A stretch of DNA of 64,000 bases from Paracoccus sp. JM45 (GTDB lineage: Bacteria; Pseudomonadota; Alphaproteobacteria; Rhodobacterales; Rhodobacteraceae). Below are positions 41,426-48,931 of this stretch, piece after piece; position 1 is the stretch's first letter, and each line of letters begins with the position of its first letter. The DNA is taken from the NCBI RefSeq assembly GCF_003590715.1, contig NZ_QQVY01000011.1:18480-82479 (forward strand), in the 5' to 3' direction. The position numbers and the translations under genes were made by a program. Below the pieces are notes generated by a model. It had not been told where the DNA came from, did not search any database, and was given only the letters and a program-made list of their open reading frames with translations.

Positions 41426-43572
41426 CCACGTCTCCAGTCATGAAAGCGTTCGGCAATGGCGGTCAGGCGCGGGTTCACATGGGCTTTGCGCCAGACGCCT
41501 GCGACCGATTTATTCGCCTCGGCGAGGGTTGGATAGATGTGGATTGTACCAAGGATTTTGGACAGCCCCAGATTATGCTTCATCGCCAGCACGAATTCGG
41601 CCATCAGGTCACCGCCGTGGACACCGACGATGGTCGCGCCCAGAATGCGGTCCTTGCCCTTGGGCGTCAGGACCTTGACGAAGCCCCGCGTTGCGCCATC
41701 GGCAATGGCCCGATCCGATCCGTCCAGTTCGAAACGGGTGACCGTCACATCAATGCCCTGTTCCTTGGCTTCGGTTTCCGAAATGCCCACGCGGGCGACT
41801 TCGGGGTCGGTGAAGGTTGCCCAAGGGATGACGCGGGCATCGACCTTGCTGGCGCGGATGTCGCCGAACAGACCGTTCACAGCCGCGTAATAGGCCTGAT
41901 GGCTGGCCGTATGGGTGAACTGCCACGGGCCTGCAACATCACCTGCGGCCAGAATATTCGGGTATAGCGTTTGCAGATATTCGTTGGTCTGGACGGTGCG
42001 GTTGGTAGGAATGTTTAATTCCTCCAGCCCAAGGTTTTTCAGGTTCGGTGTGCGGCCGACAGCAACGATAATTTCGTCGCATTGGATGCGGATTGTGTCG
42101 TCACCGGTTTCCAGTTGCAGCCAGCGCCCGTTTTCATCCTGTCCGGCACCGACAGCCTTATGACCTGTCAGAATTTCGACGCCGTCATCCTGCAGGGCCT
42201 GCGTCATCAGATCCGACACCTCGGGGTCTTCGCGGGGCAGAATACGATCACCAGCCTCGATCTGGGTGACATGCGAACCAAGGCGGGCAAAGGATTGCGC
42301 CAGTTCGGCACCGATCGGACCGCCACCAAGAATGGCAATACGGGCAGGCACCTGATCACGGTCGGACAGCTTGTCCCACAGCGTATCGGAATTCAGCGCA
42401 CCGCTGTCGGCCAGTCCGGGGATCGGCGGCATGGTCGGCTTGGCACCGGTGGCAATGACAATGGCGCGGCTGGTCAGACGCTGCATATTGCCATCGTTCA
42501 GGGCAACCTCGACCGTAAAGGGGTCGATCATACGGGCGCGGCCTTTCAGAACCTCGACCCCAAGGCTTTCATAGCGTTCGACGCTGTCATGGGGGGCAAT
42601 CGTGGCAATGGCACCGTGGATGCGGTTCATCACCGCGCGGAAATCGACCTTGGGCGTCACAGCCTCGATTCCGTAACTGTCGGCATGGCGCATCTGGCGC
42701 GCAACCGAGGCGCTTTTGATCAGGGCTTTCGACGGCACACAGCCGGTGTTCAGGCAATCCCCCCCCATTTCCGAGGCTTCGACCAGCGTCACCTTGGCTT
42801 TGGTTGCCGCGGCGATATAGGCGGTCACCAGACCGGCGGAACCCCCACCGATGACAATCAGGTTGCGGTCGAATTTTGCCGGACGGGTCCATTTTGCATA
42901 GACGCGGCGGCGGCGGATGATGCCCATGATGGCGCGGGCAATCCATGGAAAAGCAGCCAGCACGGCAAAAGAGGCGATGATGGCAGGCGACAGAATACCC
43001 GACAGGCTTTCAAGCTGTGCAAGTTGGGTGCCTGCGTTCACAAACACAGCGGTTCCGGCAAGCATGCCGATCTGGCTGACCCATGCAAAGGTCGGCAGGC
43101 GCATCGGCGTCAGACCCATCAGCAGGTTGACTGCAAAGAAGGGCAGCACCGGCAGCAGGCGCAGCGAGAACAGGAAGAAAGCACCATCGCGTTCGACGCC
43201 CGCCTCAATTTTTTCCAGACGTTCGCGAAAGCGGGCATGTACCCAGTCACGCAACAGATAACGCGCCGCCAGAAAGGCAACCGAGGCACCGATGGTCGAT
43301 GCAAAAGACACCAGCAACAGTCCTTGCCAGAAACCGAACAATGCGCCTGCCGCCAGCGTTAGCCAGACCGCAATCGGCAGCGAAAGCGCGGTCACTGCGA
43401 CATAAGTCGCGAAAAACACCGCAGCCACCATAACCGCATTCTGGGCACGGAACGTCTCGATCTGTTCAAGCTGGGCGCGCACCCCGTCCAAGGTCGTCAG
43501 GCTTTCGGGGATCATGAAAATGCCGGCCACAACGGCCAGCAAAAGCAGCAGAAAGATTAAGGGACGTGTCAT
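41422..43572 (-). CDS. TVP38/TMEM64 membrane domain fused to a FAD-dependent disulfide oxidoreductase
   Basis: A 716-residue fusion. Residues 1 to about 220 form a DedA-related TVP38/TMEM64 membrane domain with GALFGFWQGLLLVSFASTIGA and SLRLLPVLPFFAVNLLMG. Residues from about 235 are a mercuric-reductase-like flavoprotein: FAD site IGGGSAGLVTA, redox disulfide C273/C278 in GDCLNTGCVPSKA, NAD site ILGGGPIGAELAQSFARLG, and a C-terminal dimerisation domain ending near HIYPTLAEANKSV. No MerA-type CC tail is present. The ATG at 43572 starts the first helix; the frame extends to 43740. TVP38 proteins are linked to lipid movement. A membrane-tethered thiol-redox step is likely, the substrate unknown. 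Confidence 0.88.
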   Translation of the reverse strand: MTRPLIFLLLLLAVVAGIFMIPESLTTLDGVRAQLEQIETFRAQNAVMVAAVFFATYVAVTALSLPIAVWLTLAAGALFGFWQGLLLVSFASTIGASVAFLAARYLLRDWVHARFRERLEKIEAGVERDGAFFLFSLRLLPVLPFFAVNLLMGLTPMRLPTFAWVSQIGMLAGTAVFVNAGTQLAQLESLSGILSPAIIASFAVLAAFPWIARAIMGIIRRRRVYAKWTRPAKFDRNLIVIGGGSAGLVTAYIAAATKAKVTLVEASEMGGDCLNTGCVPSKALIKSASVARQMRHADSYGIEAVTPKVDFRAVMNRIHGAIATIAPHDSVERYESLGVEVLKGRARMIDPFTVEVALNDGNMQRLTSRAIVIATGAKPTMPPIPGLADSGALNSDTLWDKLSDRDQVPARIAILGGGPIGAELAQSFARLGSHVTQIEAGDRILPREDPEVSDLMTQALQDDGVEILTGHKAVGAGQDENGRWLQLETGDDTIRIQCDEIIVAVGRTPNLKNLGLEELNIPTNRTVQTNEYLQTLYPNILAAGDVAGPWQFTHTASHQAYYAAVNGLFGDIRASKVDARVIPWATFTDPEVARVGISETEAKEQGIDVTVTRFELDGSDRAIADGATRGFVKVLTPKGKDRILGATIVGVHGGDLMAEFVLAMKHNLGLSKILGTIHIYPTLAEANKSVAGVWRKAHVNPRLTAIAERFHDWRRG

Positions 43573-43657
43573 CTGGAAGCCTTGTGTTGCATGGGTTGCC
43601 GTGCAGTTCGCAGCAAAGGCTGCCAGTGTTACAGTCGGATGGAAGAAAAGCGCCAGC

Positions 43658-44341
43658 TTATCCCCAATGGCTGACAATCGCCTGCGCCAATTCGTCCAGC
43701 GTCGGTGCCACCACATCGGGGACGGGAACGCCCGGCACATTTAGCGGGGCATTCGCGCCATGTGTCACCAATGCACCTTTGCCCCCCATCGCCTGCATAC
43801 CCAGCGTATCCCATGTGTGGCACGCGACAAGACACAGATCCGCCAGCGGCACATCCAGCGCATCGGACACCATCTGATAGGTCTGCGGCGCGGGCTTGAA
43901 GCGGCCTGTGGGTTGCACGGTGAAAGACTGTTCGAAGAAATCTGCCAGACCGGCTTTTTCCAGTGGCGACGGCCCGCTGCCTTTGGGTGAATTGGTCAAT
44001 GTCACCAAGCGGAAACCGGCATTACGCAGCTTTTCCAGCGCCTGCGCCGCATCCCCATGCGCGGGCATCGAGCCGATGGCCTGTGACAGATCCTGCACAT
44101 CGCTGTCACTGATCGGCTTGTCCTTGATCTGGCCCATCATCCGCAACGCACCTGCGGCCAGCTTGCCAAAATCGCTGTCGATCTGTGCCAGCGACAAGGC
44201 CTGTGAATAAAGCACCAGTTGCGCGAACCATTCGCGCAGAACCTGCGGGTTACCGAACAGGCGGTCGAACAGGGGGGCAACGCTGTCCAGATCCAGCAGC
44301 GTTTCGTTGACGTCGAATACAAGGACGGGTTTCATGGTCAT
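43658..44341 (-). CDS. Haloacid dehalogenase type II
   Basis: A 227-residue HAD-family hydrolase. The nucleophile Asp is in PVLVFDVNETLLDL, the Arg/Tyr region follows in REWFAQLVLYSQALS, the Ser/Asn motif is TLTNSPKGSG, the Lys is in GRFKPAPQTYQM, and the Asp/His region reads LVACHTWDTLGMQAMG. This matches L-2-haloacid dehalogenases, which hydrolyse 2-halo acids to 2-hydroxy acids, although many family members have other substrates. The ATG at 44341 has GGAG 6 bp upstream. It is 85 bp upstream of the TVP38 fusion gene on the same strand and may or may not be in that operon. Confidence 0.85.
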   Translation of the reverse strand: MTMKPVLVFDVNETLLDLDSVAPLFDRLFGNPQVLREWFAQLVLYSQALSLAQIDSDFGKLAAGALRMMGQIKDKPISDSDVQDLSQAIGSMPAHGDAAQALEKLRNAGFRLVTLTNSPKGSGPSPLEKAGLADFFEQSFTVQPTGRFKPAPQTYQMVSDALDVPLADLCLVACHTWDTLGMQAMGGKGALVTHGANAPLNVPGVPVPDVVAPTLDELAQAIVSHWG

Positions 44342-44478
44342 GATGGCTCCGCTTGGATGAATGCATGTCGGAACGGTTGCAACCGCGACAAGGTTGCGCC
44401 CGAACAGGCTTAACCTGTGCTTTACCACCTTGGGGTTATGTTCGGAATGATCCCCCGGCTGTGCGAAAGGACAAGGCC

Positions 44479-44724
44479 ATGACGCAACTTTTCCGTTCAA
44501 TCCTTTTGTTGCTGTTCGCCACCGCTCCGGCTGTGGCCAAGCCTGTGGCTGCTGGGGAAAAGGTGGTAATACTGCCGGTCAGCAGGCATCCGGCCCCTGT
44601 GCGGCAGATACCCAAGGACATGCGTCCTGTGCCTTATGATCAGGGGGCGGTTCTTTATCCGGTGGCCTTCGAACGGCAAGGGGATAGCCCTGCGCAATAT
44701 AAATTGCCGTTCTTCCGCTTCTGA
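44479..44724 (+). CDS. Small exported protein of unknown function
   Basis: An 81-residue protein. A signal peptide (FRSILLLLFATAPAVAKP) is followed by about 55 residues, VVILPVSRHPAPVRQIPKDM, a Pro/Val-rich stretch, and a C-terminus YKLPFFRF. I recognise no domain. The ATG at 44479 has AAAGGA upstream and begins the signal peptide; the frame extends to 44353. It is a single-gene unit between two minus-strand genes and ends 3 bp from the convergent Rieske gene. It is probably periplasmic. Confidence 0.65.
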   Translation: MTQLFRSILLLLFATAPAVAKPVAAGEKVVILPVSRHPAPVRQIPKDMRPVPYDQGAVLYPVAFERQGDSPAQYKLPFFRF

Positions 44725-44727
44725 GGG

Positions 44728-45096
44728 TCAGGGGGTGCGCGACCCGATCACCAATTGTCCGTCCGTTCTGTGCAGCGGAACAGGTGACAGGCTGCATCCC
44801 AGACCGTGACCGCCAACCCCGTCACCCGTCCTTGCATCGAAGATTGCACCATGTGCGCTGCACATCAGTTTGGTGCCGTCATGCGACATCAGATGCGGGC
44901 TGCGATAATCCAGCGGCAGGAATTGATGCGGGCAGGCGTTCACGAACCCTTTGATGCCATCATCGGTCATCACCAGCAGCAGCGGGAAATCACCGGCATC
45001 GGTGGTGACAGTAACCGCCCGCGCGCCCGATTGCAGATCGCCCCCGGGCACAACAGTACCAAGGGGCGGGGCCGAGGAAAGCTCGGTCCAGATCAT
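44728..45096 (-). CDS. Rieske [2Fe-2S] protein
   Basis: A 122-residue soluble Rieske-type ferredoxin. Cluster ligands are C55 and H57 (NACPHQFLPL) and C79 and H82 (LMCSAHGAIFD), with 21 residues between the pairs. The fold is short and has no membrane anchor, as in ferredoxin components of oxygenases. Its ATG overlaps the stop of the HPPD gene by 4 bp, so it is coupled to tyrosine catabolism, though HPPD itself needs no ferredoxin. It could serve an oxygenase encoded elsewhere or protect the iron centre; this is inference. Confidence 0.85.
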   Translation of the reverse strand: MIWTELSSAPPLGTVVPGGDLQSGARAVTVTTDAGDFPLLLVMTDDGIKGFVNACPHQFLPLDYRSPHLMSHDGTKLMCSAHGAIFDARTGDGVGGHGLGCSLSPVPLHRTDGQLVIGSRTP

Positions 45097-46205
45097 TCTG
45101 CCGGTTCGGCCTTCAGCACGCCGCGACGGACCTGATCTTCCTCGATCGATTCAAACAACGCGCGGAAATTGCCTTCGCCAAAGCCGTCGTCGCCCTTGCG
45201 TTGGATGAATTCGAAAAAGATCGGCCCGATCACGGTTTTCGAGAAGATCTGTAACAGGATGCGCGTTTCACCCCCGCCCACCACGCCTTCGCCGTCGATT
45301 AGGATACCGCGGTTCTGCATGCGGTCCAGTGGTTCTTCGTGGCCTTTGACGCGGGCGCGGCTCATCTCGTAATAGGTGGCGGGCGGACCGGGCATGAATT
45401 CCATCCCCGCGTCGGCGATTTTATCGGTGCCGCCATAGATGTCGTTGTTGGCGATGGCGATATGCTGGATACCCTCGCCCTTGTATTCGCGTAGGTATTC
45501 CTCGATCTGGCTGTTGTCATCGGCGCTTTCGTTGATCGGAATGCGGATCTTGCCATCGGGCGAGGTAAGGGCGCGACTGGTCAGCCCCGTCTGTTTGCCC
45601 TTGATGTCGAAAAAGCGGATTTCCTTGAAGTTGAAGGTATCGGCATAGAAGCGATACCATGTGTCCATATTGCCGCGAATGACGTTATGGGTCAGGTGGT
45701 CAAGGTAATAAAAGCCAAAGCCTTCGGGGCTTGGGTCAACCTTGCCCAGCCAGTCGTAATCGGCGGTAAAAGGGCTGCCCAGATCGCCATAGGTATCGAT
45801 GAAATACAGCAACGACCCGCCGATGCCGTAAACCGCGGGGGCGTCGATTGCCTTGCCGTCACCGGTATATTCGGTGGCCCCCAGATCAACCGCCCGTTTT
45901 AACGCATGCCGGGCATCAACGACGCGCCATGCCATGGCGGGGGCGCAGGGGCCATGTTCGTTTACGAATTGCGCGGCATGTCCGGTGGTGTCGGCGTTTA
46001 GCAGATAGTTGATGTCACCCTGACGATACAGCGTGATGTCGCGCGATTTATGTTTGGCCACAGGTGTAAAACCCATTTGACGGAACAGTTTGTCCAGCAC
46101 GGCAGGGTCACGATGGGCGAATTCTACAAAGGCGAACCCGTCGGTTCCCGCCGGATTGGCGTCCGAGATGGTGGCCTTTGATGCGTTATGCGGAAACGGA
46201 CCCAT
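45093..46205 (-). CDS. hppD: 4-Hydroxyphenylpyruvate dioxygenase
   Basis: A 370-residue non-haem iron dioxygenase that converts 4-hydroxyphenylpyruvate to homogentisate in tyrosine breakdown. Two vicinal-oxygen-chelate domains are seen: FAFVEFAHRDPAVLDKLFRQMG in the first, and LDHLTHNVIRG (first Fe His), EGIQHIAIANNDIY (second Fe His) and GFGEGNFRALFESIEEDQ (Fe Glu) in the second. The ATG at 46205 has AAAGGAG upstream, so I reject the longer frame to 46250. It is divergent from an Lrp-type regulator, and its product feeds HmgA, encoded about 650 bp to the right. Confidence 0.95.
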   Translation of the reverse strand: MGPFPHNASKATISDANPAGTDGFAFVEFAHRDPAVLDKLFRQMGFTPVAKHKSRDITLYRQGDINYLLNADTTGHAAQFVNEHGPCAPAMAWRVVDARHALKRAVDLGATEYTGDGKAIDAPAVYGIGGSLLYFIDTYGDLGSPFTADYDWLGKVDPSPEGFGFYYLDHLTHNVIRGNMDTWYRFYADTFNFKEIRFFDIKGKQTGLTSRALTSPDGKIRIPINESADDNSQIEEYLREYKGEGIQHIAIANNDIYGGTDKIADAGMEFMPGPPATYYEMSRARVKGHEEPLDRMQNRGILIDGEGVVGGGETRILLQIFSKTVIGPIFFEFIQRKGDDGFGEGNFRALFESIEEDQVRRGVLKAEPAE

Positions 46206-46380
46206 GAATACTCCTTTACAATGCTTCGAAGTATGATGCGCCGATCCCACCGCAATGAATGTGCGAATTTACTTTTTCAAATAGATTGTATGCATTATTT
46301 GTGCGGATGCGGGTCAATTTTGTATTTAATGTGCATAACAGGGATAATACCTGCATGTGCTGTGAGGTAATGGGGAAAAT

Positions 46381-46848
46381 ATGACGCTGGATCATTTCGA
46401 CATCGCGATCCTGCGGGCTTTGCAAAAGGACGGTGCGCTGACCAATGCGGTGCTGTCGCAAATGGTGCATCTGTCAGCCTCGCAGTGTTCGCGCAGACGT
46501 GCCGCGCTGGAGCAATCGGGCCTCATCCGCGGCTATGGTGCGCGGCTGGATGGTGAACGGTTGGGCTTCGGGTTGCGCGCAATTGTTCGGGTCAATCTGC
46601 GGCGGCATGGTGGCGACAGCGAACGCAGCTTCGCCCGCTTTCTGGCCACCCATCCGCAGGTCCGTTCGGCGTTTTCGGTTTCGGGGGATGCTGATTATGT
46701 GCTGGATCTGCGGACGCTGGATCTGGAGAGTTTTGCCCGTTTCATTCACGAACATCTCTTGCCGCATGAGCATGTCGCCCAGGTCCGGTCCGAGATTGTC
46801 CTGCGGACCGTGAAGGATGATCCGGGCTTCGATCTGTCACATCTTTAG
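46381..46848 (+). CDS. Lrp/AsnC family transcriptional regulator
   Basis: A 155-residue Lrp-type regulator. The N-terminal helix-turn-helix is LDHFDIAILRALQKDGALTN and QMVHLSASQCSRRRAALEQSGLI. The C-terminal RAM domain contains FSVSGDADYVLDLRTLDLESF and the closing VLRTVKDD. It lies divergent to hppD across a 175-bp AT-rich gap and directly convergent to hmgA, so it probably activates or represses tyrosine catabolism in response to an aromatic amino acid. It resembles the regulators found beside hppD in other proteobacteria. Confidence 0.92.
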   Translation: MTLDHFDIAILRALQKDGALTNAVLSQMVHLSASQCSRRRAALEQSGLIRGYGARLDGERLGFGLRAIVRVNLRRHGGDSERSFARFLATHPQVRSAFSVSGDADYVLDLRTLDLESFARFIHEHLLPHEHVAQVRSEIVLRTVKDDPGFDLSHL

Positions 46849-46851
46849 CGG

Positions 46852-48198
46852 TTATTTTATGCCCGCCGTGCCGTCGAACTTCTTATCCAGCCCGTTCCAG
46901 CAATCGATGTAATCATCCTGTAAGGGGGCGGTAAGAGCGGCGAATTCGGTCAAGTGCTGGGGGAAACGTGTCTCGAACATGAAAGACATAGTGTTTTCCA
47001 GCTTATGCGGTGCCAGATCGGCGTTCGAGGCAGCCTCGAATGCCGCACGGTCGGGGCCATGGGGCAGCATGCAGTTGTGCAGGCTGATCCCGCCGGGGAC
47101 AAAGCCCTTGGGCTTGGCATCATATTGGCCGTGGATATTTCCCATCAGCTCGGACATGACGTTCTTGTGGTACCAGGGCGGGCGGAAGGTGTTTTCGGCC
47201 ACATTCCAGCGGTCGCGGAACAGGACGAAGTCGATATTTGCCGTGCCCTCGATGCCGCTGGGGGCGGCCAGAACGGTATAGATCGAGGGGTCGGGGTGAT
47301 CGAACAGGATCGCACCGACGGGGCAATAGGTCCGCAGATCGTATTTCACCGGCGCATAGTTCCCGTGCCACGCCACCACGTCCAGCGGGCTTTGGGCGAT
47401 GTCGCATTGGTGGAACTGGCCGCACCATTTGACGGTCAGGGTGGACGGGACCTCGCGGTCCTCATATGCGGCGACGGGGGTTTTGAAATCGCGGCGGTTG
47501 GCCATGCAATTTGCACCGATGGGGCCGCGTTCGGGCAGGGTGAACTTCTGGCCGTAATTCTCGCAGACGAAACCGCGGGCGGGGCCTTCCAGAACCTCGA
47601 CCCGATAGACAAGGCCGCGCGGGATGATGGCGATGTCCTGTGGGCCGACCTCTAGCACGCCCAGTTCCGTGACAAAGCGCAGGCGGCCTTCTTGTGGCAC
47701 GACCAGCAATTCGCCATCGGCGGAATAGAAATAGGCGTCCTGCATCGATTTCGACACCAGATAGATATGCGAGGCCATGCCGGTCTGCGTGTTCACATCG
47801 CCCGCCGTGGTCATGGTGCGCATGCCCGTCAGCCATGTCAGCGGTTCGTCGGAATGGGGCACGGGGTCCCAGCGGTATTGGCCAAGGCTGGTGATATCAT
47901 CGATCACATGCGGCGCGGATTTCCACAACGGAAGCGCGATACGCGAAAACCGCCCCTGATGCCGGACGGACGGGCGGATGCGATAGCACCATGTCCGTTC
48001 GTTCTGATGCCCCGGTGCGGTGAAGGCGGTGCCGGACAGCTGTTCGCCGTAAAGGCCGTAATTGACCTTTTGCGGGCTGTTCATGCCTTGGGGCAGGGCA
48101 CCGGATAAGGCTTCGGTTTCGAAATCATTGCCAAAGCCTGACATATAAGCAGGTTCCGATCCTGCCAGCGCATTTCGGGGGTGATCCTGCTGGGTCAT
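46852..48198 (-). CDS. hmgA: Homogentisate 1,2-dioxygenase
   Basis: A 448-residue iron dioxygenase that opens the homogentisate ring to maleylacetoacetate. The N-terminus [20 protein letters not shown] is diagnostic. Iron-site regions include [20 protein letters not shown] and [18 protein letters not shown]. The ATG at 48198 has GGGAAAG upstream and gives the normal length; the frame continues to 48255. It is divergent from a MarR regulator. The following enzymes, maleylacetoacetate isomerase and fumarylacetoacetase, are not in this window. Confidence 0.95.
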   Translation of the reverse strand: MTQQDHPRNALAGSEPAYMSGFGNDFETEALSGALPQGMNSPQKVNYGLYGEQLSGTAFTAPGHQNERTWCYRIRPSVRHQGRFSRIALPLWKSAPHVIDDITSLGQYRWDPVPHSDEPLTWLTGMRTMTTAGDVNTQTGMASHIYLVSKSMQDAYFYSADGELLVVPQEGRLRFVTELGVLEVGPQDIAIIPRGLVYRVEVLEGPARGFVCENYGQKFTLPERGPIGANCMANRRDFKTPVAAYEDREVPSTLTVKWCGQFHQCDIAQSPLDVVAWHGNYAPVKYDLRTYCPVGAILFDHPDPSIYTVLAAPSGIEGTANIDFVLFRDRWNVAENTFRPPWYHKNVMSELMGNIHGQYDAKPKGFVPGGISLHNCMLPHGPDRAAFEAASNADLAPHKLENTMSFMFETRFPQHLTEFAALTAPLQDDYIDCWNGLDKKFDGTAGIK

Positions 48199-48277
48199 GG
48201 CGCTTTCCCGTTGCCGCACCCCTCTACGGCTAATAGTTGTATTTGTAACCAACAATGATCTTTTTGCAGGAGTGTCC

Positions 48278-48724
48278 GTGACTGACCCCGCGCAATTCCG
48301 GCTGCAGGATTTTCTGCCCTATCTGCTGAACCACGCAGCCGAGGAAGCGGGGCAGGGTTTCAGCAGGATCTATAAGGACCGCTACGGGATGTTGCGGACC
48401 GAATGGCGGGTGCTGGCGCATCTGGGACAGTTCGGGCCAATGGATGCGACACGGATCGGGATCATGGCGCGGGTGCATAAGACAAAGATCAGTCGTGCAG
48501 TGACGGCCTTGCAGGACAAGCGCTTTGTAACGCGGACGCTTGACGGGGATGATCGCCGCCGTGCGACATTGTGCCTGACGCAAGCGGGGCAGGCGGCCTA
48601 TACCGACCTTGCTGCCATTGCGCAGGACTATGACCGAACACTGTTGGCGCGGTTAAGCGCCGAAGAACACGCGGGTCTTTTGGACTGCCTGCGCAAGCTT
48701 GGTGGCGATCTGCCCAAGGATTGA
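48278..48724 (+). CDS. MarR family transcriptional regulator
   Basis: A 148-residue MarR-type repressor. The winged helix is [25 protein letters not shown] followed by [20 protein letters not shown] and the wing [20 protein letters not shown] choose the GTG at 48278, which has GCAGGAG 5 bp upstream; the longer frame would start inside the hmgA promoter. It is divergent from hmgA by 79 bp and is probably its repressor, with homogentisate as a plausible ligand, as seen for MarR-like HmgR proteins. The ligand is inference. Confidence 0.9.
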   Translation: MTDPAQFRLQDFLPYLLNHAAEEAGQGFSRIYKDRYGMLRTEWRVLAHLGQFGPMDATRIGIMARVHKTKISRAVTALQDKRFVTRTLDGDDRRRATLCLTQAGQAAYTDLAAIAQDYDRTLLARLSAEEHAGLLDCLRKLGGDLPKD

Positions 48725-48786
48725 CCACCCCACGCCCAGCTGTGCGATCAGCCCATCATCAGCAATTGCAGGACCACGTCGTCAAT

Positions 48787-48801
48787 ATAGATTTCATCTA
48801 T
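48787..48801. promoter_or_regulatory. Hyphenated palindrome upstream of peptide-ABC operon
   Basis: ATAGATttcATCTAT is a perfect 15-bp inverted repeat with a 3-bp spacer, about 130 bp before the binding-protein gene. It is the only clear symmetry in the 207-bp gap after the MarR gene. It may be the operator for the LysR gene product encoded at 57353-58342, or for another regulator. Confidence 0.28.
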
Positions 48802-48931
48802 GTCGGGGATAACGAATGATCATGCTGTCAATGATTACCGCTTTGTTAGGGTTTCCTTAGCAAACCTCCGGCAGGGGACTGCAGGGTCACAAGATCCGCA
48901 GCGCTGCCGGCAAAAAACGACAGGGAACATC

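Noticed and set aside
41422..43572. Mercury-resistance reductase (merA)
   Set aside because: There is no HMA domain, no C-terminal Cys pair and no other mer gene. The similarity is general to the flavin disulfide reductase family.
43573..43740. N-terminal extension of the TVP38-oxidoreductase frame
   Set aside because: The extra 56 residues overlap the end of the dehalogenase gene and have no hydrophobic or conserved pattern. The ATG at 43572 begins directly at the first membrane helix.
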